A DNA stretch of 64,000 nt from Helianthus annuus (lineage: Eukaryota > Streptophyta > Magnoliopsida > Asterales > Asteraceae): contig NC_035435.2 in NCBI RefSeq assembly GCF_002127325.2, forward strand, positions 13,275,893 through 13,339,892, written 5' to 3'. Of this stretch, positions 31,614-43,249 are shown piece after piece. Under the pieces are notes generated by a model. It did no database searches. It was not told where the DNA came from and saw nothing but the letters and a program-made list of their open reading frames with translations. Every line of letters begins with the position of its first letter. The stretch's first letter is position 1. Both the position numbers and the translations under genes were made by a program.

Positions 31614-32250
31614 TCTACGAAAAATAAACCAGAAATAGTTTATAAGACGAAACAGCTTCTGGACACGGCCCCGTGCTCACTGAGCACGGCCCCGTGTTCA
31701 TCTTTCTGCAGAATTTTGGAGCAAGGAACCTTGGTTTTTCAAGTTATTTTCTGAGTTTGTGCAAGCTTTTTGACAGTAAATAACTCTAAACAATGCTACA
31801 TAACATGTTCTTACCAAGATTCCATGACCAAAACTCCTTGTTTCCTTCCATAAAGATTGAAAATTCAAACTTTTCATGGTGGCTTTTGAAGAAAGATGAA
31901 GAAGAAGGAAATGTCTAGAAGAGGAAAGGACAAGATGGGTTGTTGGAAACTTCTTTTAGACTTACCTAGGATTGTTTGAGAGAAGATTCCTTCAAATCTC
32001 TGTCCCCAAGTTGGTCCAAATGTGCAGGAATTTTGGCTGCATTTATAGAAAATGACAGCCTGCTGCACACGGCCCCGTGTCCGCTGGACACGGCCCCGTG
32101 TGCAGATGAAATTCTGACACAGTTTGTCCGTATTCTGACATTCTGATCAGATAGGAATCTGGAATCTTTTGGTGGACACGGGGGCGTGTTGGCCGAGCAC
32201 GGCCCCGTGTCGGAAAGCTGGCTTTATGAAGTTTTGTCTTTATTAAGGAG
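31614..32250 (-). other. LARD interior spacer with motif pairs
   Basis: Noncoding. Three pairs of CACGG..CCGTG motifs lie at 31662/31683, 32065/32086 and 32173/32196. Confidence 0.65.
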
Positions 32251-32913
32251 CTAATTTGTATCGGGTGGCTCCTGACTTGTTGGAACAACCCCAAAGTGCC
32301 TAAGATACCTTAATTGTCCTATACTAAGGCGGGAACGCAAGAGGTTGTCGGTGAGGGTAATTCCTATTTTTATTCTAGGTGGACAAGTCCAACCCTTTCC
32401 CGGGCTCTCGTTAAAGAAGGTGTATGCCGAATCGCTCAGGTCTATGTATGCACCGAACGAGGTCGATGGGGAGTCCTTCACGGCACAATCGGCACAGGGA
32501 CGACTATCGTCCACGTCTTGTTTAGGAAGAAAGGTATTTTCGGGAGCAACGAGGTTGTCAGAATGCGGTTCCAATATTTCCTCATGGTCATCTTCTTGGG
32601 ATGGATCTAAAAAATCCTTCCTAAGTTCTTTTGACCAATTTAGAAGTAGTTCTTCTAGTTGAAATAGCTCGTCAAGGAGCATTTCTCCTAGAATGTCTGG
32701 CGGGGCGCATTCAAGGGAGAAATAATGTTTATTTTTACTTTCGCCCCTCTTAAGGTTACAAGGAATTGGTGGGTCTATATAGTGTGGCCTATAAGTGAGG
32801 AAGAAACATTTTAATTCCTCATGTTCGCCTCCACATATTTGACACCACAAACCGTAAGAGTGCCGAAAGTAAAAAGAATCATTATCACTCATGTTTGTAT
32901 CAGAAATTACCAA
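32251..32913 (-). CDS. Unassigned 220-residue LARD protein with a Cys/His knuckle
   Basis: This is the first frame after the primer site in the element's sense. The product starts MVISDTNMSDNDSF and contains CQICGGEHEELKC near residue 29, close to a gag-type zinc knuckle but with one residue fewer before the His. A Glu/Asp-rich middle and a basic segment near the end (RSRLSIGQLRYLRHFG) follow. It may derive from the C-terminal part of an Athila-type gag. The gag core itself is absent. The length of the intact frame in a young element suggests it may be translated, but nothing here proves that. Confidence 0.55.
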   Translation of the reverse strand: MVISDTNMSDNDSFYFRHSYGLWCQICGGEHEELKCFFLTYRPHYIDPPIPCNLKRGESKNKHYFSLECAPPDILGEMLLDELFQLEELLLNWSKELRKDFLDPSQEDDHEEILEPHSDNLVAPENTFLPKQDVDDSRPCADCAVKDSPSTSFGAYIDLSDSAYTFFNESPGKGWTCPPRIKIGITLTDNLLRSRLSIGQLRYLRHFGVVPTSQEPPDTN

Positions 32914-33178
32914 CCGCCGGGATCAAACGGTTCTGTTTTCAGCAACTGAATATTGGGCACGGGGGCGTGTTGAGTGGACACGGCCCCGTGTTCAGCCTAC
33001 TGTCTGATATAAAACAGGATTGCCAGTTCCAATGATTGGGCACGGGGCGTGTTCAGCGGGCACGGCCCCGTGCTGAGCTCTACAGAAGCTGAAAAATCTA
33101 AAAAAAAAATCCTAAAAATTAAAGAAAAATAAAAAGATGATTAGGCCGTTGATTCCTAACTTTCTTAAAATCCTTGTG
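32914..33178 (-). other. LARD leader with two motif pairs
   Basis: Noncoding leader between the primer site and the 220-residue frame. CACGG..CCGTG motifs lie at 32957/32977 and 33038/33058. Confidence 0.65.
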
Positions 33179-33196
33179 TCCCCGGCAGCGGCGCCA
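33179..33196 (-). other. Primer binding site (tRNA-Asp type) of the LARD
   Basis: On the minus strand TGGCGCCGCTGCCGGGGA, the primer site familiar from Athila-like gypsy elements, lies 6 bp from the LTR. Confidence 0.9.
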
Positions 33197-33202
33197 AAAA
33201 CT

Positions 33203-34903
33203 TGATGTGCGTGAAGTGTGTTATATTTTTAGATATATATTTAAGCCCTTTTTACACTTTTAGCCAAGTTTTAAATTTATAAAACACGATATTTACTAAC
33301 ACTAAACACACATATGGGCAAGTGCACCCATCGTGGACGTAGTATAGTGTTGGTAAGATACCGAGGTCGTCCAAGGACACAAGAGCTTTTAATACCGGTT
33401 TATCCTCAACGTCTAATCAAATCAAAAGGTTAGAAAAATGTTTTAAACTAAGAAAAATAAAAACTAACTAAAAGCTGAAAAATAAAATAAAATAAAAACA
33501 GATAGACAAGATGAATCACTTGGATCCGACACGTGTATTAGTATAACGTTTGATTATTTTCGCACTTTTGCACTTGTTTAAGAGATTATCTTAGTTATTG
33601 TAGTAGGCCCCTCTTTTGAAGGCGACGTTACCCTCAACCCAGTAGTTTGAGTCAGCAAGGATACAATCCTAAAGGGTCGGATTATTGAAAGATAATGAAT
33701 TAAGTTATTAATGCAAATTGTGGTAGGCCCCGCTTTTGGCGGTGACGTTACCCTCGGCTAAGTAGTCTGAGTCAGCAGGGATACAGTCCTAAATAGCCGG
33801 GTTATAGTATTAATAGTAGTTAACTTATGAGGGGGTCAAAGAGTTTGGATCCCCGCCATCCAATACCTATGGGCATTGAAGGAGATCCTACTAAATTTGA
33901 CCCAGGTCCCAAGCAGGACCTCTAAACGCTGAACAAGGGCAAGACCTTTACCAAACCGTTCCCTTAACCCCCGACCAGGTAGCCAACATACCTCCATATA
34001 GACCGTGGAGATATGAATGGTGAAAATCTTTTATTTTATATAGACAGTAAAATAATGCCAAGACACCACGGACAAACGATAAGGAAAGATCACCTTCAAC
34101 ATAAGTAACTAGTTATTAAAGTCATTAATACAAAACCAAATAAAAAGTGCAAAAGATTAAAAATAAAAAGTATTATACTAAACACTTGTCTTCACCAAGT
34201 GATGTAAGAGACTTAGGCAAACATGGCCTTGATTGTCAAGAACTCTTACGATCAATCTTGGATCCCGAGACGACTCACACACTCTACGATGGACAATGGA
34301 TGATGGTGGTGGATGATGGTGTTGTGGTGGATGAGGTGTGAGAGAGGTGGTGTGCCAAGGGATGAGGGAGAATGAAACCAAGCTCCTCTATTTATAGGCT
34401 GGACAGAACGCTGGACACGGCCCCGTGTCCGCTGGACACGGCCCCGTGTCCGCTGGACACGGCCCCGTGCCCGTCTGACACTCTCTCTCTTCATTAATTG
34501 TAATTGCGAATTACAATTAATGCGCCTGCTGTACTTTCAACACGCCCCCGTGCCCGCTGGGCACGGCCCCGTGGTGAGCAATGGAAGCTTCTACTGGTTT
34601 GTCTTTTCTGCTGCTTCCTGGGCACGCCCCCGTGTTCGCTGGACACGGGGCGTGTTCAGACTCTGTTTTCTTCTCTTTGTTTTGGGAGGTGCCGTTGAGG
34701 GTCCGGGCAGTCCACTTTTGTTCCTTTTCTTGTATTTATGGTAGAATTAGTGGTCTTTTTGCTTCTTTTGTGATTTTGAGCTCATTTCATCCTGAAAATA
34801 CAAAAGGAAGACAAAAACACTCTTTTTCCAACATTAGTACTTAAAAAGGGTTAGTTTTATGCCTTAATTGATGTGTTTTATATGTTGCATTTTACACACA
34901 TCA
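33203..34903 (-). repeat. 5' LTR of the young LARD (1701 bp)
   Basis: This is the direct-repeat partner of 27539-29239, with the same TATA box, motif cluster (34411-34660) and palindrome (34493-34521), and is bounded on the right by the ATGTA target duplication. Confidence 0.93.
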
Positions 34904-34908
34904 ATGTA

Positions 34909-35002
34909 TATATACACACCTCCTGGGTCTCATTCGTTAAGTAGATGCTTTTGTGCTTATGTCTTTAATGAGACCTGACCTATCCGATCTTCTTCTTAGA
35001 AG
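34909..35002 (+). other. Leader of the Tekay-like element
   Basis: A short noncoding stretch between the nested LARD and the gag start. Confidence 0.45.
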
Positions 35003-35682
35003 ATGTCGATTCAAAGGAACACCGATACCAACAACCCTCTGCCGACGATAGAGGCGGAATTACAAGAGCGCATCTCACAGGCCATCCCACAGCACGAGGC
35101 CCTTCGCTCCGAGCGCAGCGGAGGTACCACATGAAATAACCCACCCAACGGTAATGTTTAGTCACTTAAGACACATTACAAAAATGTTTGGACATTTCCG
35201 AGTGTGCTTTGCTAATGCCTCTCATGAATGATGTTGCTTATGTCGCATGCTACACCTACAAGCAGTTCTTGGGTTGCAAGCCCCTGGATTTCGACGGCAC
35301 TAGGGCTGCCGTAGCCTTCGTGCGCTGGGTTGAGAAGACAGATTTTGTTTTGCAGTTGAGCAAATGCGCCCCAGAGCATCAGGTCACGTATATTTATATT
35401 TCTGGACTGCTTCAAGATGGGGCTCTGTCATGGTGGAACCTCCAGGTTCAGACGTTGGGCGAGGCTGTTGCGTATGCTTTGACATGGGACAAACTGAAAG
35501 AACTAATGCATAAGAAGTACTGTTCAAGAGCAGAAATCCAGAAGTTAGAAACTGAGTTCTGAAACTTGAAAATGGAAAGTCCAAAGATAACTGAGTACGT
35601 GCAGAGATTCCATGATCTGTCTCGTGTTGTCCCCTACATGGTAGAACCAGAGTTTAAGAGGATCGAACGCTTTATCGGGTGA
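35003..35682 (+). pseudogene. gag: Gypsy (Tekay/Del-like) gag, disrupted
   Basis: An N-terminal piece starting MSIQRNTDTNNPLP runs to RSERSGGTT and then meets a stop. A short unrelated insertion of about 100 bp follows to about 35262. From there the gag core is readable: KPLDFDGTRAAVAFVRWVEK, then APEHQVTY, GALSWWNLQVQTLG, WDKLKELMHKKY and, after a stop at 35560, ESPKITEYVQRFHDLSRVV. Gypsy gag builds the particle shell. Two in-frame stops and the insertion make this copy inactive. Confidence 0.85.
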
Positions 35683-36117
35683 TTGGCACCTCAGATTCTA
35701 AGCCTGGTGACAACATCTAAGCCTCCAACAATTACCGCAACTACTGACTTAAGTGTGGCGCTCACTGAAGAAGCGATTAGACTAGGAAAATTCTCAATCT
35801 CTGAAGAGAAAGAGGAGACTCACGTGGAGCCATCTGGAGATAACAAGAGAAAGTTCGCAAACTTCAAGCAGGGTACTCGGGCTAAAAACAACAACAAGGC
35901 CAAAAAGGGAAATGAGTACATGTGTAAACTACCTAAATGCGACAAGTGTCGACGTCATCACATCGGGCGATGTAAAGACGGAAAGTGTGATAACTGTGGC
36001 AAGGTGGGGCACTGCAGGGAAACGTGTTGGCATAAGACAGGACGTGGAAAGAGAGGTCAAGGGTGTTTTAACTGCAGCGACGTGGGGCACTTTAGGAAGG
36101 TGCCCAAGCAAGATTAA
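35683..36117 (+). pseudogene. gag: Gypsy gag C-terminus with CCHC knuckles
   Basis: The frame contains ALTEEAIRLGKFS from the end of the gag core, a Lys-rich linker, and a Cys-rich block with CDKCRRHHIGRC, the canonical knuckle CDNCGKVGHCRETC and a last, incomplete one, CFNCSDVGHFRK. These knuckles bind element RNA. The last cysteine of the third is missing before the frame ends at 36117. Confidence 0.8.
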
Positions 36118-36175
36118 ACAAGATCGTGGAAGAATGTCCAACACCTGAGCTAGGGAAGCACGCCAGGATCCAAAC

Positions 36176-36544
36176 ATGGTCATCGATACGTCCCCTGTTA
36201 GCCAACGTTATGCATATGTGTTGTTCGATACTAATAACGACTATAGCCTCATACCTCTAGAGTTTGAGAGTATACTTGGTTTAGTAGCAAGTACGTTAGA
36301 TAACCCGTACTCAATAGAACTAGCTAAAGGGAAGCTTCGACGTGGTAATTGGGATGGACTGGTTGTCGAGCAATCAAGCGGAGATTGTCATCCGCATCCC
36401 GATGACGAACGTAGAAATGATCGTGATTCATGGAGCAGGATACGCCCCTACGGATTACCAGTCATTGAAAACACGGAAGTTTTCGCGCAAAGGATGTGTT
36501 GCCTTCTAGACTCGTGTCGTGGACAAGGAAGCCGAAGAACCTAA
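36176..36544 (+). pseudogene. pro: Gypsy protease region, degenerate
   Basis: The frame retains YAYVLFDTNNDYSLIPLEFE, the position of the retropepsin active site, but the expected D-T/S-G is D-T-N, so the Gly is lost. Later residues diverge after a frameshift. Confidence 0.65.
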
Positions 36545-36890
36545 GCTCGAAGATATCCCTGTGGTAAGGGAACATCCTGAAGTCTTCCTCGAAGACTTGC
36601 CTAGACTACCGCCCCAACGACAAGTCGAATTCCATATTGACTCTGTTCCGGGCGTCGCGCCTGTAGCCAAGGCACCCTATGACTTGCACTTCCTGAGATA
36701 CAGGAATTGGCAACGCAGTTTCAGAAATTGCCAAATTGGGGATTTATATGGCAAGCTATTTGCCCTAAGGAGTTTCAGTACTTTTCGTCAAGGAGAAGGA
36801 CGATGATTTCCAAATGAGCATCAACTACCAGGAGCCGAACGAGCTAACCAACAAGAGTCGGTAACTCTTGCTGAGGATTAAAGAATTATT
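36519..36890 (+). pseudogene. pol: Gypsy reverse transcriptase, N-terminal stub
   Basis: The conserved entry to reverse transcriptase is present: [21 protein letters not shown], then [11 protein letters not shown] and VAKAPYDL, then, in shifted frames, INYQEPNELTNKSR. The remaining catalytic motifs, RNase H and integrase are absent downstream. Confidence 0.8.
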
Positions 36891-38851
36891 CATTTAACTA
36901 ACTGTGAGGATCCCACTACTATTCTAAGACTGATCGTTGATCGAGTGTCATTAGCTGTGAATTCGGAAAGAAAGTATACCGAGGAATAGTGAGACAATAA
37001 CTTGCTTTAAACATACACTAATGTTGCGTTTCACACCCAATACACAAAACAGTTATACACAGAGTATAAAACTTTAAGAGTCTAGGAAACCCGTATACAG
37101 GACTCTCGGGGACTTATGTCAAGGTCCATTAGAGATTTCCTCGTAAAAACCACATCTATTAACTCGGACAAACATAATTATATTGTCATGCAAGCTATTT
37201 TAGTTAACCGATCGGGTAAAGTACTCAAATTTCTTTTACTGAAATTTCCACTTTTGCTTCTAGAAAATAGATGTTTGCATCTCTACTCCCCTTAATGGTA
37301 GTTGCATCACGTTAATTCTCTTCGCTGAGAGCAAACACACATTTGCTTCGACACTTGGTCATTTCTTCATTTTAGCAAATACTCATTGTTTCATTACTTG
37401 GAAACTTATATGTCACGCATGCACCATTTGCTATGCATGTGGTTTCTTTCCGAATACAAGCTTCATTGGAGTTCAGATATTAATTTGCTAAAGCTAACTG
37501 CTGGTTTATGATTAGAATGACCTACGTTATTGTAATTGTTGGCTCTTTTGCTATCGAGTCAACACACTTTCTTGAAACTTCTTTACTTTCAATTTACATT
37601 CATCGTTTATCTTTGTAACCATTCCGAGATTCGCTTTGTTGATACATACGTTTATTGTCGAGTTACGCTGAAACCAAGATCAATTGCTTGAACTTGTCCA
37701 TTTCGCATATTCATTTCGAAACACCATATGATGTATTGAGAGCATCATATTCAAATTTATTTTTGCAAAGGTTCTTTTGTTTCGAGTCATAGTAGACTTG
37801 CTTGGTCTACGACTCCACTAAATCGTTTGTTGGTTTTGACACCTTGTGGTGATGCTTTCACAAAATTGAAGGTTGCGCTAATTTCGTTACGCACCTCATA
37901 CACGGATTTAATTGTTTATTGACTTGCTCTAAATCTGTTTTATTTATCACGATGAAAGCGGTCTCCGCATAGTTGTGTGTTAAGACAATGTACATAGGTT
38001 CATTTCATGTCACGGTGTCCCTCCTAACTATTCTTTCATCGTCGACCGAATGTCTTGCAGTACTTATTACTTTTTTCATCTTCAATCGGAAACAATGGTT
38101 CTTTGATGTTCCATATTCAATTGAAAACCCCATGACGCAGTTTAAATCAAATTTTCAGAGTTGTTTCATTACACTTTCATTTGATCTCAAGCACGGTGAA
38201 CTTGTTCGGTCACCACTATTATTGAAATATGTCAATTACGACACCTTGTGGTGTCATTACAAATTGTAGCTTGTGCTAATCATGGTCAACCATTTCATTC
38301 GAAACTACACATACTTTTGTTTGACATGTCATTTAAACATTCCTACTGGAACTATGAAATAAGACAAATAATACACCAGATTCGCTTGTATTTTATTCAG
38401 TGTATTTTCACAATTCATTAAAGACAACACCCTATTTTATTCACTTATTTGTTTGGAAGTTGGTGGGTCATTTTCATTTCACTATTACATTGGAGCTTGC
38501 TGATTTTGAGTTCATCTAGCGGATGCTATTGTTCCTAGAACTCGTTTGCATATTGTGACCGATTGTTTGAGAATCCATTGGTCAAAAACTCCTTTGTTAC
38601 ACCTCTGTTAACTAAGTTACGCTAGATAATACATCTATACAACTTGTGTCCTTTGACATCAAATGTTAGAACACATACCTTTTAACCATTGGGATCTTGT
38701 TGTTGAAATATATCCCTGGATTCACCTGATGTGAATGAGATTTGATTCTGTTTTGTGGTTATCTACCTCAGTATCATTCATATGCATACACGCATAATGT
38801 AACCCTAAGGAGTTAAGGTAGTATAAATTTCGAGGATGAAATTTTCTTAAC
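36891..38851 (+). other. Noncoding region between truncated pol and the 3' LTR
   Basis: About 2 kb where pol should be, without any recognisable RT, RNase H, integrase or chromodomain sequence in any frame. It ends in the typical pre-LTR sequence TTTCGAGGATGAAATTTTC. Confidence 0.55.
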
Positions 38852-38860
38852 AGGGGAGAA
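38852..38860 (+). other. Polypurine tract of the Tekay-like element
   Basis: AGGGGAGAA directly precedes the LTR start TGTGACAAC. Confidence 0.8.
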
Positions 38861-40990
38861 TGTGACAACTGTCAAAAATCCAGGTATTAGTACACTTAAT
38901 TAATCTTGATTAGTGCTTAATGACTGTGCTGAATTAGAATTAATGACTTGAACTGCTTTCTGATTATTGCTTTATACACACATGTGCATCACATATTGCA
39001 AATGCCATATCATTACTGCATGCAAACATATTGACATAAATGATGCACAAACCACAGTTAGCACAGTTAACAGATAAACCGGGAAAGGAAAATGCTGACG
39101 AAGTTCAGTACATAGACAGAAAGTGTTTTGAGACCCAGTATGAGTCAGAAACTAAGTACTACACTATTATAGTGTGTAGGAAAGTAAGGGTCATAAAACT
39201 GCCTTCCTAGAGATAGTTTAAGTGCCGGAAAGTGCCTAAAACTTAATTAAAGTGCTGAATTCAGCATAATTCAGCAAAATTCAGCTATTTAACACTCTTA
39301 TACCATGCAGAAAAATGATTAACTGGGCCAGAATACTTTCCTAAGTGTCGGGAATTAAAAGTGTCACAAAAGGGTACATAAAGAACATTAAACTGTATAG
39401 TTTAGCACTTTAACAAACCAGTATACAACCAAACAACCGGACACTACCCGAAACATCAAAATTATACTAGAAGCATTGTTTTAATGTTTTCGAGCTAGTT
39501 ATGAGCCCCGAACACCCTAACACACTATATAATATCATATCAACTAAAACACCTAAACATATACCTGGATTTCAACTAGACTCTCTAACTATCCATTACA
39601 TACCAAACCAATATCCCCCCCCCCCTCATGTTCACGGTTTCAAGGGTGGCCTGCACCCTTGATTCTATTTGATTTCATTTGATTTGTTAATAGATATGCT
39701 TTGTACTAATGTGACACATTAACCATTGAGTAAACAAATGTTGGAGAAATTTTCCTATAAACCTCAAGACTTAACACACTTGTTACCATCATCTTCTTCA
39801 ACACCAAAACTCCTCCCTCTTCACCCCATAGCTCACGGCCACACATCACCACCATACCATCTCCATTTTCACTTCAATTCCTACCATTCTAAGGTGATAC
39901 AAAGGTGTAAGGAGCTAAATTAGGGAGCTTGGAGCTTGTGGAAGTTGAAGGACCTTCACCGTTTGCTCTTATCCACTTCATTTCTACACTTGATCATCCA
40001 TAGCCTTGAGCTAGTGGTAAGAACACAAATCCTTTCATTTTACACCTATTTCAAGTGGTTAAAGAATGATACATGCTGCAAATCATGAAGAACACTAAGA
40101 AACTTGAAGATGAAACAAGAACATAAGCATAAAACTATAAGAAATCTTAAAGAAATCATATTGTTTAGTGTTGATATGATACTTGATGATTGGTGGTTTG
40201 TGTAAATGATGTAGATCATCATATGATCTTGCTAGATCATGATTAAAAACATAATCTAGCAAGATGAGAGGATGAAAATGTTAGAGATTTATAAATCATC
40301 CTCATGCAAGACATGAACTTGAGAGAATATATTGTTTCCTTGAAAAATAATGATTAATGTGAGTAATAATACTTATGGATCAAAAGATTTATGGAGGATT
40401 TCTAAAGAAACCAAGCTAAAAATATAAGTTTTGCTAAAGCTTGGTTCTTACATAAACAAATCTTATTTTTAGTGGTTAAACAAGTGTAGAAACGCTTGTG
40501 TAACAAGAAGAATACATAAAAAATATTTTTGAAAAATATGATTACAAGTTGTAAACATCTAAATCATACAAGAATGATGTTTTTATATAAACAACCACAC
40601 TTTAAAGGGTAACTAAACTTACTAAACACACTACCAAGTTACTACAAATTTTTTACAAACTTTCAAGTTCATGAAGTAGTAGAATATGCATGATTTTGGC
40701 AAGATTGGTAAGTAAATGTTGTTTGTTGATGATTGTAAATTGATTGTGATGATTTTTACAAAAGAAAATGATATGCTTGAAAGCAGGGAAACCTCCATTT
40801 TTAGGGGAAACTATGACAAAATTTTCTAAAAATATAAACACTTAGAAAAAAAATATTTTTTTTAAACAAGTGTTTACAAGTATATCTAAAACATGGTTTT
40901 TCGTATAAAAGTTTGCCATGATTTTTATTACAAAAAGTACAAATATTGGAGGTTGGTTTTTATAAATAAAAGTGGCTAATTATCTATTTA

Positions 40991-41029
<39 letters not shown>

Positions 41030-42702
41030 AAAAACACAAATGTGTGATTATTTGTATACTTTGAGTATTAGTTATATTATTTTAGGATTTGAAATAATAT
41101 AACTTAACAAAATAGCACGAAATTACAATCCAAAATACTACCAAAAATCTCAAGGAATAAATCCATAAGTTACACACAAAATATCGGAAACCGAACAAAA
41201 GAATGTAACTTACCATATATTCCCGAAAATATCTTTATAAATATATTTTTGGTAAATAATATTTTGGACACAAGAAATGAAAATATGATTTTTATGATTA
41301 ACACAAAAGTTATATCATATTTTCGACAAAGAGAATATTTAGAAGATATATGATTTTTGGATAAAATAAGTTTGTATATATTTTCTAAAGTGAGACTTGA
41401 AAATATATTAATTTGGAACTACAAATAGTTTTGCTAAAAGAAAAATTATAAATAATTTTTCTAATTAATAATTCCTAAATATATTTTGGGAAATATATAT
41501 ATTAGTGGACCTTTATTATAACTAGTTATAAGGACGCGCGCGTTGCGGCGCGGGCACATCGCAAATATCGAATGGATTAGTCCAAATGTTATATGATGCG
41601 TTGACCATATGAAAACGTGTGTGTTTGATGTATTCGATTGAACTCAGTATAACCTATATAAGCATTGCGATTGGAAAAAAACATAAAGTAAATCGAATTA
41701 ATACCGTATATTATAATGTATTATATACATATTTTATGGGATATATTAAGGCACGACCCGCTCGTCTAATGGACCATAGTACGCATGTAGGTAGTCGTGC
41801 GTTCTAAAGGAAGCTTTGAGTTACATCGGATACAAGGAACGCAAAACTGTGAGTTCATGTCCCCCTTTTCTTTTAACTGTTTTCAGTTTTACAACTTCGG
41901 GGGTGAAGTACATGTTACATACTATTTACAAACAATTACAAATGGTATGATTAGCTAAGGAGGGTACTACTAGATCACGTGAATGGGTAGGCGATTAACT
42001 TAAGACCATTAATCCTTGTATAAGGACCGAGGGGCATGAGTGATAGATCTATTGGGTGTTGTGAGCCCCACCCATGGGCCTGCGAGTTGGCAACATGTGG
42101 TGACTATGTCGTTCCGCCGGAGGGGCCGGTACGAAATACGCTTACAGGGTTGAGTGCTTCCTATACCATGTCACTTATATTAATGTATTAGCTACACATT
42201 AATTGATCTGTTTTTCCTTGTTGCTTCATACCAGTTTACAAGTACATACATACATACTCACAAAGGTTTTCAAGGATGATTCGTGCACACATACTAAACA
42301 CATGAACCAGCTCAACTTTTGTTGATGTTTTCAAACTACATGTATTTCAGGAAAATAAGTATGGATCTAGCGGCCTTTGGAGTTTCAAGTCATGTTGAGA
42401 ATAAAAAGTGTCATCCATGTCTTAGGGTTTGGTTAGTGTGTCTTATCCTGGACGGGACACATCTTTCAAACCTGGTTTTAACTAAATTCCTATGATGAGT
42501 CCTTATGGAACTCTAAACAATTTGTATGGTTTGTAACTCGGATTCTAAGTCTATGTTCCAAGACAATGATGATGTAATGTTTTTAAACTTAATCAAAGGA
42601 TGAACATCTTGGACTTATCATATAGTTGTTGGTTATGGTTGAATGCAATGATATTAAGCAAGTCATACAAAATCACGCTTCCGCAAAAGTCTGGGTGTGA
42701 CA
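38861..42702 (+). repeat. Tekay/Del-like 3' LTR (about 3.84 kb)
   Basis: It starts TGTGACAACTGTC after the polypurine tract and ends GGGTGTGACA at 42702, where host gene sequence follows. Very long LTRs are known for Tekay/Del chromoviruses. It includes an (AT)n microsatellite and a possible inserted GC-rich repeat near 41534-41850. The 5' partner is absent, so the end assignment rests on the TGTGACA/TGTGACA boundaries. Confidence 0.72.
40992..41025. repeat. (AT)n microsatellite
   Basis: About 17 AT units inside the long LTR. Confidence 0.9.
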
Positions 42703-42864
42703 AACAGAACGTATTCAACCATTAATAGAACATAATTCAACCATATAAACATTCAATAAACCCAAAGCACTAAACAAACACACTTAATTTCACTAACATT
42801 TCATGTAAACACTCAACAAACACAGCAATAGAATACAATTAACTAACTAAGTATCAAAGTATAC

Positions 42865-43046
42865 CTCGGAGCCACAAATCTAATGCTGAGCAACCGAAAT
42901 AGACCACCTTTTCCTCGATCACCATCCAAAACAACCCTAGCTGCACTACCAGCATCTTCACCGTCATTCCTCTTAGACACAGACCTCCCACGCCTCTGAG
43001 AACACAAATTCACACTATCACCACCACAAGAAACAACAACCACCAT
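42865..43046 (-). pseudogene. Duplicated host gene fragment, copy 2
   Basis: The minus-strand frame begins MVVVVSCGGDSVNLCSQ and reads RGRSVSKRNDGEDAGSAARVV and KGGLFRLLSIR, ending at a GAG/GTATAC donor. Unlike copy 1 at 13.8 kb it has no internal stop. Upstream (43180-43200, minus) a telobox-like AAACCCTAA lies in a pyrimidine-rich leader. A short first exon MHYNK before GTAACG at 43133-43149 is possible. The rest of the gene to the left is replaced by the Tekay LTR. I do not recognise the protein. Confidence 0.5.
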
Positions 43047-43249
43047 TCAGACACCTCGAAACGGATCTCGGATAAATGGTTTAATATGTTATATTGATTT
43101 AAGCTTCCTTTTCTCCGGTTGGCATACGTTACCTTGTTATAGTGCATCGAATAAATGTTGAATTTTGGATGAAACTGGCAATTGGGGATTAGGGTTTTTG
43201 GTGAGAGAGAGACTGGTTGGGGATGGAAGAAATGGAGGGGATAAGCACG

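Larger units (their letters stand above)
27539..34903 (-). mobile_element. Young LARD-type gypsy element (complete, no gag-pol)
   Basis: Two 1701-bp LTRs (27539-29239 and 33203-34903) start TGATGTGCGTG and end ACACATCA on the plus strand. I saw about three substitutions between them. The target duplication ATGTA (27534-27538 and 34904-34908) is perfect. A primer site with the tRNA-Asp type sequence and a polypurine tract show minus-strand orientation. The interior has no gag, reverse transcriptase or integrase, only two unassigned frames, so movement must depend on a helper. Its LTR is clearly related to that of the element at 55803-63540. Confidence 0.93.
26664..42702 (+). mobile_element. 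Tekay/Del-like gypsy element, 5'-truncated, with nested LARD
   Basis: Gag, CCHC knuckles, a protease region and the start of reverse transcriptase are present on the plus strand at 35.0-36.9 kb, and a long 3' LTR lies at 38861-42702. The LARD element 27539-34903 is nested in its 5' part. No 5' LTR is present. Frames are broken, and most of pol is gone or replaced by noncoding sequence. Confidence 0.75.

Noticed and set aside
41750..41815. Possible tRNA-like or SINE head (GCTCGTCTAATGG followed by GCGTTCTAAAGG)
   Set aside because: The A- and B-box resemblance is weak, no cloverleaf can be drawn with confidence, and no poly(A) or T-rich tail follows at SINE distance.
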